Positions 37,466 through 46,032 of a stretch of 64,000 bases of DNA are shown here, piece after piece. Within the stretch, counting starts at the first letter, position 1. Each line of letters begins with the position of its first letter. Source of the stretch: JBBRHQ01 sp963815645 (GTDB taxonomy: Bacteria > Actinomycetota > Thermoleophilia > Solirubrobacterales > 70-9). The notes under the pieces were generated by a model. It saw only the letters and a program-made list of their open reading frames with translations, made no database searches and was not told where the DNA came from. The stretch lies in the NCBI GenBank assembly GCA_963815645.1, contig CAWFHL010000004.1:62001-126000 (forward strand), in the 5' to 3' direction. Position numbers and translations under genes: made by a program.

Positions 37466-38377
37466 TGTCCGGCCGCGGGGCGGCGCTGGCCGTGGCGCTG
37501 GGCGCGGTGCTGGCCAGTGCCGGCTGCGGCCTCGGCGCTGGCAGCGGGGTCGGCTCGGTCGGCTACACGGTGACCCGCGACTACGGGCGCTCGCTGGTCT
37601 TCGAGAGGCGGATCGACGACGTCAAGGAATCCGACACGGTGATCCGGCTGCTCGACCGCAACGCTCAGATCAGCACCCGCTATGGCGGCGGCTTCGTGCA
37701 GTCGATCGACGGCACCGCGGGCGGTAGCAGCGGCGGGCGCTACCTCGACTGGTTCTTCTACGTCGACGGGGTCGAGTCTCCGGTGGGAGGCGCTGATCGC
37801 ACCCTCGAGGGCGGCGATCGGGTCTGGTGGGATTACCGCGACTGGACCGCGGCGATGCACGTCCCGGCCGTGGTCGGCTCCTGGCCGCAGCCGTTCGCCG
37901 GCGGCTATGACGGCAAGCGACACCCGGTGCGGGTCGAGTGCCGGGGCGGGGGAGGGGCCTGCTCGCTGGCCCGGCGCCGGGTCGTCGCGGCGGCCGCGGC
38001 CGGCAGCGGACAGACGCTCGGGCCAGCCGATCAGGGTCCTGGTCGGTCCCTGGAGCCGCCTGCGCTCCGACCCGATCGCCGCCCGGCTCGAGCAGGGGCC
38101 GCAATCGAGCGGGGTGTTCGCGCGCTTCGAGCCGAGGGCGGGGGGCTTCGCGCTCCGCGCCCTCGATCAGAGTGGGAGGCCCGCCCGCGTTCTCCCGCGC
38201 CGGGCGGGCCTGGTCGCCGCGACGCGCAACTATGACTCACCGCCGCTCTGGCTGGTGACCGGCACCGGCCAGAGCGGGGTTCGCGCCGCCGCGGGGCTGC
38301 TGGGCGGCGCCGAGCTTCGCAACCGCTACGCCGTCGCCACCCGGGGCGGCTCCGCGATCGGCCTGCCGCTGCGATGA
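37465..38377 (+). CDS. DUF4430-like lipoprotein, one frameshift
   Basis: About 305 residues. Lipobox LASAGC near residue 20 predicts a membrane-anchored lipoprotein. The DUF4430-like domain is plain: VGYTVTRDYGRSLVFERRID, SDTVIRLLDRNAQISTRYGG, DGTAGGSSGGRYLDWFFYVD, GVESPVGG, LEGGDRVWWDYRDW. After a shift near 38025 the C-terminal part reads PIRVLVGPWSRLRSDPIAAR and ends AVATRGGSAIGLPLR. The C-terminal region looks like a second small alpha/beta domain. Overlaps the EcfT start (ATGA). Likely surface receptor handing corrinoid to the ECF transporter (inference from riboswitch and neighbours). Confidence 0.72.
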
Positions 38378-39279
38378 GATCGGCGCTCTCCTACACCCCG
38401 CGGCCGGGCATCCTGCAATCCGCGGCGCCCGGCGCGGCGATCGCATACCTCGGCGCCCTGGTGGTCGTCGCCTTCCTCTACTCGAGCCCGCTGGTGCTTG
38501 CCGCGACGGGCATCGCGGCGGCGCTCGCCGGCATCCTGGCAGGCGCCGCCGCCGCGGTCAGGGTCGCGGCCCGGATGGGGTTGACCCTGGCGCTGTTGAT
38601 CATCGCGGTCAACGGGCTGGTCACGGATCGCGGCGACACCGTCCTGGCCCGGCTCGGCGAGTGGCCCATGCTCGGACAGGTCAACGTCACCGCGGAGGCG
38701 CTCGCCGCCGGCGCCGTGATCGGGCTGCGGGCCGCTGTGGTGATGGTCGCCCTCGCCGTCTACTCGGCCTGCGTCGACCCCGATCTGGTCCTGCGGGCGC
38801 TTCGCCCGTTCGCCCGGCGCTCGGCGCTGACCGCGACCCTGATCTCGCGGATGGTCCCGCTCGCGGCCGCCGACGGGGCCCGGCTGCGCGAGGCCGCTGC
38901 CCTGCGCGGCCCCGGGGCGGCTGCCGCCGGCCGCGGGCCGCTGGCGCGGAGGCTTCTCGCCGGCGCCCTCGACCGCGCCGTCGACGCTGCTGCCTCGCTC
39001 GAGCTGCGCGGCTACGGCCTCGAGCGGCGCAGCGCCGGGCGCCGGGTGCGCTCACGCCATGACAGGCGCCTCTACCTTGGGGGGCTGGTGCTCGTCTCCG
39101 CCGCGATCGCCGGGAAGCTCGCGGGCGCCGATGGCTTCGGCGCATATCCGGCGCTCCGGGTCTCGAGCCCGGCCTCGAGCCTGCTGCTCTCGGTTCTCGT
39201 GCTCTGCTGCGGCCTGGTCCCCTGGCGCCGGCGCCCGCGCCGCCGGGCTGCCTTGCGAGGCGAGGTGGCTCGTGCCTGA
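38374..39279 (+). CDS. ecfT: ECF transporter transmembrane component EcfT
   Basis: 301-residue scaffold subunit of an energy-coupling-factor importer. Hydrophobic helices (IAYLGALVVVAFLYSSPLVL, LTLALLIIAVNGLVTDRGDT, VIGLRAAVVMVALAVYSACV) precede the cytoplasmic coupling helices with AAALRGPG and SLELRGYGLERR, the Arg-containing motifs that contact the ATPases. The C-terminal helices (YLGGLVLVSAAIAGKLAGAD; LLLSVLVLCCGLVPW) complete the subunit. Starts with an ATGA overlap and overlaps the ATPase gene. Confidence 0.85.
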   Translation: MRSALSYTPRPGILQSAAPGAAIAYLGALVVVAFLYSSPLVLAATGIAAALAGILAGAAAAVRVAARMGLTLALLIIAVNGLVTDRGDTVLARLGEWPMLGQVNVTAEALAAGAVIGLRAAVVMVALAVYSACVDPDLVLRALRPFARRSALTATLISRMVPLAAADGARLREAAALRGPGAAAAGRGPLARRLLAGALDRAVDAAASLELRGYGLERRSAGRRVRSRHDRRLYLGGLVLVSAAIAGKLAGADGFGAYPALRVSSPASSLLLSVLVLCCGLVPWRRRPRRRAALRGEVARA

Positions 39280-40267
39280 GCTGGCCGATCGAGAGGGTGT
39301 CGCCGCGGCTCTTGCGCTCGAGCGCCTCACCTACGCTTACCCGGGGGCGGGCAGGGCGGCGCTCGATCGGGTCTCGGTCGAGCTGGCGGCTGGCGAGTTC
39401 GCGGTGCTCGCCGGAAGCTCGGCGAGCGGCAAGACGACGCTGCTTCGGGCCGCCTGCGGGCTGGTTCCCCATTTCCACGGCGGGGAGCTATCAGGGTCGG
39501 TGGAGGTGGCCGGCCACGACGCCATCGAGGCCGGCCCCGCGCTGCTCGCCGGCGCCGTCGGCTATGTCGCCCAGGACCCCGAGGCCCAGGTCGTCTCGAC
39601 CACCGTCGCCGCCGAGATCGAGCTGCCTCTCGAGCTGAGGGGCCAGCCGCCCGCGGCGCGCTCGCGCGCGGTCGAGGAGGTCGCCCTCGCCTTGGCGATC
39701 CCGCATCTGCTCGAGCGGACCGTCGACACCCTCTCCGGCGGTGAGCTCCAGCGGGTCGCGCTCGCTGCGGCTCTGGTCACCCGCCCCTCGCTGGTCCTCC
39801 TCGACGAGCCGACATCCCAGCTCGACCCTGTGGCCGGCGACGAGCTGGTCTGGCTGTTGCGGCGGCTCAACGAGGAGTGGGGGGTCGCGGTGCTGCTCGC
39901 CGAGCACCGGCTGGAGCGATGCCTCGCGGCCGCCGACCGGGTGATCGCGATGGACTCGGGCACGGTGGCCTTCGACGGCGCCCCGGGCGAGTTTCTCGCC
40001 TGGGCGATCGAGTCCGAGCCGGTGCTGGCCACACCATCCGCTCGGTTGTTCTCGCAGGCCGGGCTCGAGCCGCTACCCGTTGGCGTCCGGCACGCCCGGC
40101 AGATCCTCTCCGACGCCGGGCGGATCGCGGGGGTCTCGGACCCCCTGATCACTCGCACTCGCCCAGGGGAGGGGAAGGGGAGAAGAGCGGGCATTTCTGG
40201 GCGCTCGCGCGCAAAACGTTCACAGGGGGCGCCGAGACCCCCAGCAAGCCGCCCGCTGCTTCGGTGA
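39272..40267 (+). CDS. ecfA1: ECF transporter ATPase 1
   Basis: 331-residue ABC ATPase. Walker A GSSASGKTTLL, Q-loop AQDPEAQVVS (the DPExQ variant of ECF ATPases), signature LSGGELQRVA, Walker B LVLLDEPTSQLDP and switch His in AEHRLE. A basic C-terminal tail (about residues 300-331, GRSRAKRSQGAPRPPASRPL) is unusual. GTG start overlaps the end of ecfT by 8 bases; the stop overlaps the next GTG (GTGA). I read this as two separate ATPase genes rather than a broken fusion. Confidence 0.87.
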   Translation: MPELADREGVAAALALERLTYAYPGAGRAALDRVSVELAAGEFAVLAGSSASGKTTLLRAACGLVPHFHGGELSGSVEVAGHDAIEAGPALLAGAVGYVAQDPEAQVVSTTVAAEIELPLELRGQPPAARSRAVEEVALALAIPHLLERTVDTLSGGELQRVALAAALVTRPSLVLLDEPTSQLDPVAGDELVWLLRRLNEEWGVAVLLAEHRLERCLAAADRVIAMDSGTVAFDGAPGEFLAWAIESEPVLATPSARLFSQAGLEPLPVGVRHARQILSDAGRIAGVSDPLITRTRPGEGKGRRAGISGRSRAKRSQGAPRPPASRPLLR

Positions 40268-40977
40268 GGGATTTGTGGGTGGAGCTGGATGCCGGGGATG
40301 TTTCGCGAGACGTGCTTCGGGGGGTCGAGCTGGCGGTGGCGGATGGGGAGAAGATCGCGCTGATGGGGCGGAATGGGGCCGGGAAGAGCACCCTGCTGAG
40401 GACCGCCGCCGGGTTGATCGGGCCGGTGCGGGGTGCGGTCGACATCCCCGGCGAGATCGCGCTGCTCACCCAGAGTCCCGGCGACTATCTGGTTCGCGAA
40501 CGCGTCGGTGACGAGCTGCCTTCCGAGGAGGGCCGGGCCGCGCTGGCCCTGGTCGGGCTCGAGCACGCTGTCGACGTCGATCCGCGTGACCTCTCCGGGG
40601 GCGAGCGCCAGCGGCTGGCGCTGGCGATCGCGCTCGCCGGGCGCACCGCCGAGCAGGCGCCTGCCGCGGTGGTCGCACTCGATGAGCCGACCCGGGGAAT
40701 GGACCGGGCCCGGCGTGACGACCTGGTCCGTCTGATCGACGGCCTCTCCTCCCGCGGGGCGGCGGTGATCGTCGCCACCCACGACGTCGAGTTCGCGGCC
40801 TGCTTCGCCGAGCGGGTGGTGCTCCTCGGAGACGGGGTCGTTATCGCCGACGGCGCGGTTGAGGAGATCCTTTCCGGTGGCTGGTACTTCGCGACCGAGG
40901 TGGCGAGGGTGCTCGACCTGCCCGGCGTGATCACGCCGGAGCGGGGAGCCGAGGCGTTGGCGGAGGGGCTTCGTTGA
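40264..40977 (+). CDS. ecfA2: ECF transporter ATPase 2
   Basis: 237-residue ABC ATPase. Walker A GRNGAGKSTLLR, signature LSGGERQRLALA, Walker B AVVALDEPTRGMD and switch ATHDVEF. The Q-loop region reads IALLTQSPGDYLV. The GTG at 40264 sits in a GTGA overlap with the previous stop, matching the coupling of the other genes in the operon. It pairs with ecfA1 to form the heterodimeric motor. Its own stop overlaps the TTG of the S-component gene. Confidence 0.85.
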   Translation: MRDLWVELDAGDVSRDVLRGVELAVADGEKIALMGRNGAGKSTLLRTAAGLIGPVRGAVDIPGEIALLTQSPGDYLVRERVGDELPSEEGRAALALVGLEHAVDVDPRDLSGGERQRLALAIALAGRTAEQAPAAVVALDEPTRGMDRARRDDLVRLIDGLSSRGAAVIVATHDVEFAACFAERVVLLGDGVVIADGAVEEILSGGWYFATEVARVLDLPGVITPERGAEALAEGLR

Positions 40978-42892
40978 GCTGGGAGGCATGGAGCTTCGTC
41001 GTCCTGGGCGCCGTCCTGCTCGGCGGCTTCGCCTGGTATGAGCGTTCCCGTCCCCCGTCGCAGGTGGTCGCCCTGGTCGCGGCGCTGGCGGCGCTGGCGA
41101 TCGCCGGGCGCCTCGCCTTCGCGGCGATTCCAAATGTCGTCGCCACCACCGACATCGTCATCTTCTCCGGATACGCGGTCGGCCCGGCGCCCGGGTTCGC
41201 AGTGGGAGCGCTCGCCGGGCTGGTCTCGAACTTCTGGCTCGGGCAGGGACCATGGACGCCGTGGCAAATGGCCGGGTGGGGGTTGTGCGGCGTGCTGGGC
41301 GCGCTGCTCGCCTGGCGCGGCGCCCGCTTCGGGCGCGTCGGCCTGGCGATCGCCTGCGGCTTCGCCGGAGTCGCCTTCGGGGGGCTGATGAATTTCTCGC
41401 TGATGGCGAGCTACGGAGGCGAGCTGACCCTCGACCGGTTCGCGGCGCTCGAGGTTCGGGCGATCCCCTTCGACGCCGCCCACGCGATCGGGAACATCAC
41501 CCTTGCGCTGATCGCCGGCCCGGCGATGATCCGGATGCTGGTGCGGTTCAAGGAGCGGTTCGAGTGGAGGAGGCTGAGCGGCGGCTTCGCCTCGATGCTG
41601 CTGCTCGCTCTCGCGGTCGGAGCACTCTCCGCCCCGCTCGCGCGGGCCGCGGGGCGGGCCGACGCCGTCTCCTGGCTCGCCGGCGCCCAGAACCGGGACG
41701 GTGGCTTCTCCTCGACCCGGGGCGAGGACTCGAGCGTCTCGATCACCGGCTGGGCGATGCTCGGCCTGGAGGCGGCGGGGCGTAACCCGCTCGATCTCGA
41801 GCGTCGGCGGAAGGACCCCGGTCGAGTTCCTGCGCCGCAACTCTGGGGCGATCGGAAGCAGCGGCGACCTGGCAAAGACGATCCTCGCCCTCCAGGGCGC
41901 CGGGCTCGACCCCCACCGCTTAGCCGGGCGCAACCTGGTCGGCGAGCTGCGCCGGAGGCGGCGGCCCAACGGCTCCTTCGACGGCTGGCCCAACGCCACC
42001 GCCTTCGCGGTGCTCGCCCTGCGGGCCGCAGGTGTGCCGAGCGCCCGGCTGGCGCGCACGCTCGGCTGGCTGCGCCGGGTCCAGAACCGCGACGGTGGCT
42101 GGGGCGTCGTGCTCGGCTCGCCCAGCGACCCCGACTCGACCGGAGCGGTGCTGCAGGCGGTCGGCGGGCACCGCAGCGTCCACAGGGCGATCCGCTACCT
42201 GCGGCGGGCTCAGGCCGCCGGAGGCGGTTTCCGCCTCGGTGGCTCGGGTGTGGTCAACTCACAGTCGACCGCCTGGGCGGCTCAGGGAATGCTGGCGGCC
42301 GGGGTTCGGCCACGCCGCATCCGCGAGGGTGGCCGCGACGCCTTCGACTACCTTGCCGCGCGCCAATCGAGCGACGGCCACTACCGCTACTCGAAGCACA
42401 GCAACCAGACCCCGACTTGGGTAACCGCCCAAGCCCTTGTCCCGCTCTACGGAAAGACCTACCCCCTGAAAGCGGTCCCAAGAAAAGCAATCTCAAAGAG
42501 CCAACACCGCGGCCATCACGCGCGCCGCGAGCTCCAATCGATCATCGCCGCTCCCACCTTCATCGGGAGCCGCCGCGACCTCGACTTCGCCGGTCGTCCC
42601 CTCTCGGACCCCTGGCCAGGGCGGGGTCGGCGCCCCTCCCAGCCGCACTCAGCATTCGCGAGCCGACAGGGCCGACGGAGACCGGGCGCCTCCCTCGCGC
42701 AAAGTGCGCGGCGGGGAGGGGTCCGGCCCCGCCCAGAGCAAGCCGTCCGAATCGAAGACGGTGAGCGGGAAGCAGGCTTCGGCGGAGACCACCGGCGGCG
42801 GCGGAGGCTTAGCGGCGCCGATCGGGATCGCGCTCGCGGCCGCCGCCGCGGTGACTGCCCTCTGGTGGTTCGCCCGCCGGCGCCACGGGTAG
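40974..42892 (+). CDS. ECF S component fused to alpha6/alpha6 (squalene-cyclase/transcobalamin-type) repeat domain, frameshifted
   Basis: Predicted about 640 residues. Residues 1-200 are a six-helix S component (WSFVVLGAVLLGGFAWYERS, TTDIVIFSGYAVGPAPGFAV, LVSNFWLGQGPWTPWQMAGW, GGLMNFSLMASYGGE). In the same frame a further hydrophobic segment (MLLLALAVGALSAPLARAAG) leads into repeat units AVSWLAGAQNRDGGFS; after a shift near 41822, LGWLRRVQNRDGGWGV, AIRYLRRAQAAGGGFRLGG and AFDYLAARQSSDGHYRYS. These are prenyltransferase/squalene-cyclase-like repeats forming an alpha/alpha barrel, as in intrinsic factor. After a second shift near 42480 follow a Ser/Thr/Pro-rich linker and a C-terminal helix (APIGIALAAAAAVTALWWFA) ending RRRHG. 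Proposed substrate-binding module for corrinoids. TTG start in a TTGA overlap. Confidence 0.7.
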
Positions 42893-42923
42893 CGGCGGCC
42901 GGGGCTCCGTTACGCTCGTGCCC

Positions 42924-43433
42924 GTGGAGGTCGAGACCGCGATCCGGACCCGCCGAACCCACAAGGCATTCGCCCCCGAGCCGATCGCGCGGGAGGACCT
43001 CGACCAGCTGCTCGACCTGGCGCGCTGGGCGCCCAACCACCATCTCACCGCGCCCTGGCGGTTCCGCGTCGTCGGCCCCGGTGCGCTGGGGCGCCTCAAG
43101 TCAGCCGCCGGCCCTGAGGGCGCTGCGAAGCTCGACCGCGCCCCCACTCTGGTGGTCGCCTCCTGCGAGCTGAGCGGCGACCCGGTGCAGGACGAGGAGG
43201 ACCTGCATGCCACGGCGGTCGCCTCCTACATCGTCCTGCTGGCTGCGCACGGGCGTGGGCTCGCCGGCTATTGGCGGACCCCCGGCTTCCTACGCTCCGA
43301 GGATGGCCGCCGCGCTGTCGGCCTCGGCGAGGATGAGCGCTTCGTCGGGCTGATCCATCTCGGCCGCTCGCGCCAGCAGCCCCAGCCGCCCGAGCGCCCG
43401 CCCGCCTCGGCTACCGTCGACTACCTGGACTGA
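42924..43433 (+). CDS. Nitroreductase-family flavoprotein
   Basis: 169 residues. FMN-binding signature IRTRRTHKAFAPEPIAREDL, LARWAPNHHLTAPWRFRVV, a central APTLVVASCEL strand, and C-terminal YIVLLAAHGRGLAGYWRTPG with LGEDERFVGLIHLG. Typical short nitroreductase fold, probably an FMN/NAD(P)H oxidoreductase of unknown substrate. The GTG at 42924 is preferred because TACGCT (42911-42916) lies 7 nt upstream; a second GTG is at 42918. The stop overlaps the glpD start (TGATG). Confidence 0.8.
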   Translation: MEVETAIRTRRTHKAFAPEPIAREDLDQLLDLARWAPNHHLTAPWRFRVVGPGALGRLKSAAGPEGAAKLDRAPTLVVASCELSGDPVQDEEDLHATAVASYIVLLAAHGRGLAGYWRTPGFLRSEDGRRAVGLGEDERFVGLIHLGRSRQQPQPPERPPASATVDYLD

Positions 43434-45118
43434 TGCTCTCCCGCGGGCAGGCAATCGAGGCGATCGCCGGCGAGCGCTTCGAGGTGCTGGTGATCGGCGG
43501 CGGGATCACCGGGGCCGGTGTCGCCCTCGACGCCGCCTCACGCGGCTACTCGGTCGCCCTGCTCGAACGCCACGACTACGCTTGCGGGACCTCGAGCCGC
43601 TCCTCGAAGATGGTGCACGGCGGCCTGCGCTACCTGCAGAACTTCGACCTCGGACTGGTACGCGAGGCCTTGCTCGAGCGCCAGCTGATGGTCCAGCTGG
43701 CGCCGCACCTCGTCTACCCGACTCCCTTCCTGGTCCCCGCCTTCGGAGAGGAGAGGCGCGATCGCAGGATCGGCATCGGGCTGAACATGTATGACGTGAT
43801 GGCGACCACCAGGGTAGGGCGCAGCAGGCGCGAGATGCGGTCCTCCAAGGACGGCGAGGACGACTTCTTCTGGTCCCCGGAGCGGCACCGGACGATCGAG
43901 GGAGAGGAGGTGGTGGAGATGGTCCCGGCGCTGGCCGGCCGGGACCCGAGCGCCGCCTACCTGTTCTACGACTGCCAGACCGACGATTCCCGGCTGGTGC
44001 TGACCATCCTCGGCGAAGCGGAGCGCTACGGCGCGGTGATGCTGAACGGAGCCGACGTCACCGAGGTGCTGGAGCGCTCCGGGCGCGCGGGCGGGGTGGC
44101 GTTCACCGAGACGGCGAGCGGCGAGCGGGTCGAGGTAGAGGCCGCGAACGTCGTCAACGCGACCGGGGTTTGGGCGGATCAGCTGCGCCCCGAGGTTGTC
44201 GACGAGGAGGACGTGCCGAGGATCTCGCCCAGCCGTGGCACGCACATCGTGATCGACCGCGAGCGGCTGCCGATGTCCGAGACGGCCTGCATCGTCCCGG
44301 CCGGCGAGGGACGGGCGATATTCGCCCTGCCCTGGTACGGGCGAACCCTGATCGGCACCACCGATAACGACTACGAGGGCGACATCTCCCACCCGACGCC
44401 GGGTGCCGAGGACATCTCCTACCTGCTCGAGGCGATCAATTCCTTCTTCGCGACCTCGCTCGGCGAGTCCGACATCTGCGGGGCCTACGCGGGGGTGAGG
44501 CCGCTGATCTCGACCGGCGACCCCCGCAAGTCGGTCGACATCTCACGGCGGGCGGAGCTTTATGAGACCTCCTCGGGGATGCTGACGATCACCGGGGGCA
44601 AGCTGACCACCTGGCGGCGGATGGCCAAGCAGACCGTCGATCGCCTGGTCGAGCGGGAGGGCCGCGAGGCGCCCTGCTCGACCGCCGAGATCCCGCTCGG
44701 GATGGAAGCGAGCCCAGAGGACCTCGAGGCACCCGGGGTCGGGGAGGAGACGGTGCGCCAGCTCGCCTTCCGCTACGGGCACGCTGCGCGCGACGTGCTG
44801 GCGCTGGCGCGCGAGCACCCTCACCTGGCGGAGCCGATCGTCGATGGCCGTCCTGACCTGCTGGCAGAGGCGGTGATCGCCGCCCGGCACGAGCAGGCCC
44901 GTGAGGTCGCCGACGTGATCCTTCGCCGCACCCGCCTCGGTCTGGTCGCTGCCTCACAGCTTCGCGGTGCGGACCCGGTGCGGCCGGTGGCCGAGGCGAT
45001 GGGTGCGGAGCTCGACTGGTCCGAGGCACGGATCGCCGCCGAGGCGGAGGCCTGGCCTCGGGTCGCGGCCGAGGAGGGCGTCGACCCGGCGAACGGCCTC
45101 CTCGGCGGGGTCGGCTGA
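43433..45118 (+). CDS. glpD: Aerobic glycerol-3-phosphate dehydrogenase
   Basis: 561-residue FAD-dependent dehydrogenase converting glycerol 3-phosphate to dihydroxyacetone phosphate and feeding electrons to quinones at the membrane. FAD-binding VLVIGGGITGAGVALDAASR, GTSSRSSKMVHGGLRYLQ, VNATGVWAD, SRGTHIVIDRERLP, LPWYGRTLIGTTDNDYEGD, GAYAGVRPLISTGDPRKSVD and GGKLTTWRRMA are all present. The C-terminal helical domain has AEAVIAARHEQAREVADVIL and RTRLGLVAASQ. Intact; it overlaps neighbours on both sides, implying an operon with the nitroreductase and epimerase genes. Confidence 0.92.
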   Translation: MLSRGQAIEAIAGERFEVLVIGGGITGAGVALDAASRGYSVALLERHDYACGTSSRSSKMVHGGLRYLQNFDLGLVREALLERQLMVQLAPHLVYPTPFLVPAFGEERRDRRIGIGLNMYDVMATTRVGRSRREMRSSKDGEDDFFWSPERHRTIEGEEVVEMVPALAGRDPSAAYLFYDCQTDDSRLVLTILGEAERYGAVMLNGADVTEVLERSGRAGGVAFTETASGERVEVEAANVVNATGVWADQLRPEVVDEEDVPRISPSRGTHIVIDRERLPMSETACIVPAGEGRAIFALPWYGRTLIGTTDNDYEGDISHPTPGAEDISYLLEAINSFFATSLGESDICGAYAGVRPLISTGDPRKSVDISRRAELYETSSGMLTITGGKLTTWRRMAKQTVDRLVEREGREAPCSTAEIPLGMEASPEDLEAPGVGEETVRQLAFRYGHAARDVLALAREHPHLAEPIVDGRPDLLAEAVIAARHEQAREVADVILRRTRLGLVAASQLRGADPVRPVAEAMGAELDWSEARIAAEAEAWPRVAAEEGVDPANGLLGGVG

Positions 45119-46015
45119 TGCGCGTCCTCGTCACCGGAGCGAGCGGGTTCCTCGGGGGTGCCGTCTGCCGCGAGCTGAGCCGGCGCGGCCACGAGCCGGT
45201 CGGCCCTCGTCCGTCGCTCAGGCTCGGGTCCGGGCGGGGTCGAGGAGGTGCGCGGCGATCTCTCCGAGGGTGGCGGCCTGCGGGCGGCACTGGAATCGGC
45301 TGGCCCGGAGGTGGTCGTCCACCTGGCGGCCGAGATCGCCTCGCAGCGCGACGCGAAGCGGATCGAGGAGGTCAACGTCGAGGGCACCCGGCGACTGCTC
45401 GAGGCGGCCGAGGCATCCGGGGCACGACGCCTCGTCTTCGCCTCGACCGTGGTCACAGGCGATGCCGGCGGCGCCCTGCTCGAGGAATCGGGCGCGCTCC
45501 CGGTGGAGACGGCCTACGGGCGCTCGAAGCAGGAAGGGGAGCGCCTGCTCTCCGAGTCACCACTGGAGGGTGTCGTTCTGCGGCCCTCGCACGTATACGG
45601 ACCGGGCGGATGGTTCGAGAGCGAGTTCCTCGCCCGGCTGCGGGCGCCGGGGCGCTTCGCGGTGATCGGCGACGGTCGCAACCTCTGGGACGTCGTCCGC
45701 GACGTCGATGTCGCCGCTGCGTTCGGGCTGGCCGTGGATGAAGCCGCCCCCGGCTCCACCTACCACATCGTCGACGACGAGCCGATCGCCTACGGCGACT
45801 TCGTCGCCCTGATCGCGGCGGAGATCGGGACCGGGACTCCCCGCCGGGTGCCGGAATGGCTGGCGCGGATCGTCGCCGGTGCCGACCCGGTGAAGGCCGT
45901 GATCCGCTCTGCGCGGTCCTCCAACGCGCTGATCAAGCTGGAGCTGGGATGGGAGCCGGAGTTCCCCACCGCACAGCAGGGAGTCAGGGCCGCGATCGCC
46001 GCGATGTCCAGTTGA
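45118..46015 (+). CDS. NAD-dependent epimerase/dehydratase family protein, one frameshift
   Basis: About 298 residues, extended short-chain dehydrogenase type. The N-terminus MRVLVTGASGFLGGAVCREL is the Rossmann NAD-binding motif. The frame breaks near 45225-45245, then VRGDLSEGGGLRAALES, VVVHLAAEIASQRDAK, RLVFASTVVTGDAGG and the catalytic AYGRSKQEGERLL (Tyr and Lys) follow. HVYGPGGWFESEFLARLRAP and YHIVDDEPIAYGDF are also conserved. Substrate unknown (sugar nucleotide, sterol or terpenoid). Confidence 0.8.
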
Positions 46016-46032
46016 AATATCCTGGCGGCTCG

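Noticed and set aside
37463..37467. Continuous frame running from the RTX-type tail into the lipoprotein as one fusion protein
   Set aside because: The lipoprotein has its own signal peptide and lipobox, and the upstream gene reaches a proper CEKEARKG stop overlapping its ATG after a one-base correction.
40160..40290. Apparent frameshift joining two halves of a double ECF ATPase
   Set aside because: The first ATPase stops at 40267 and an in-frame GTG at 40264 starts the second in a GTGA overlap, the same coupling used by neighbouring genes; two intact genes explain it without an error.
42924..43433. Nitroreductase as BluB (lower-ligand synthase) linked to the B12 locus
   Set aside because: The motifs fit general nitroreductases (RRTHKAF, APNHHLTAPW) and I see no BluB-specific features; it is also coupled to glpD rather than to the ECF genes.
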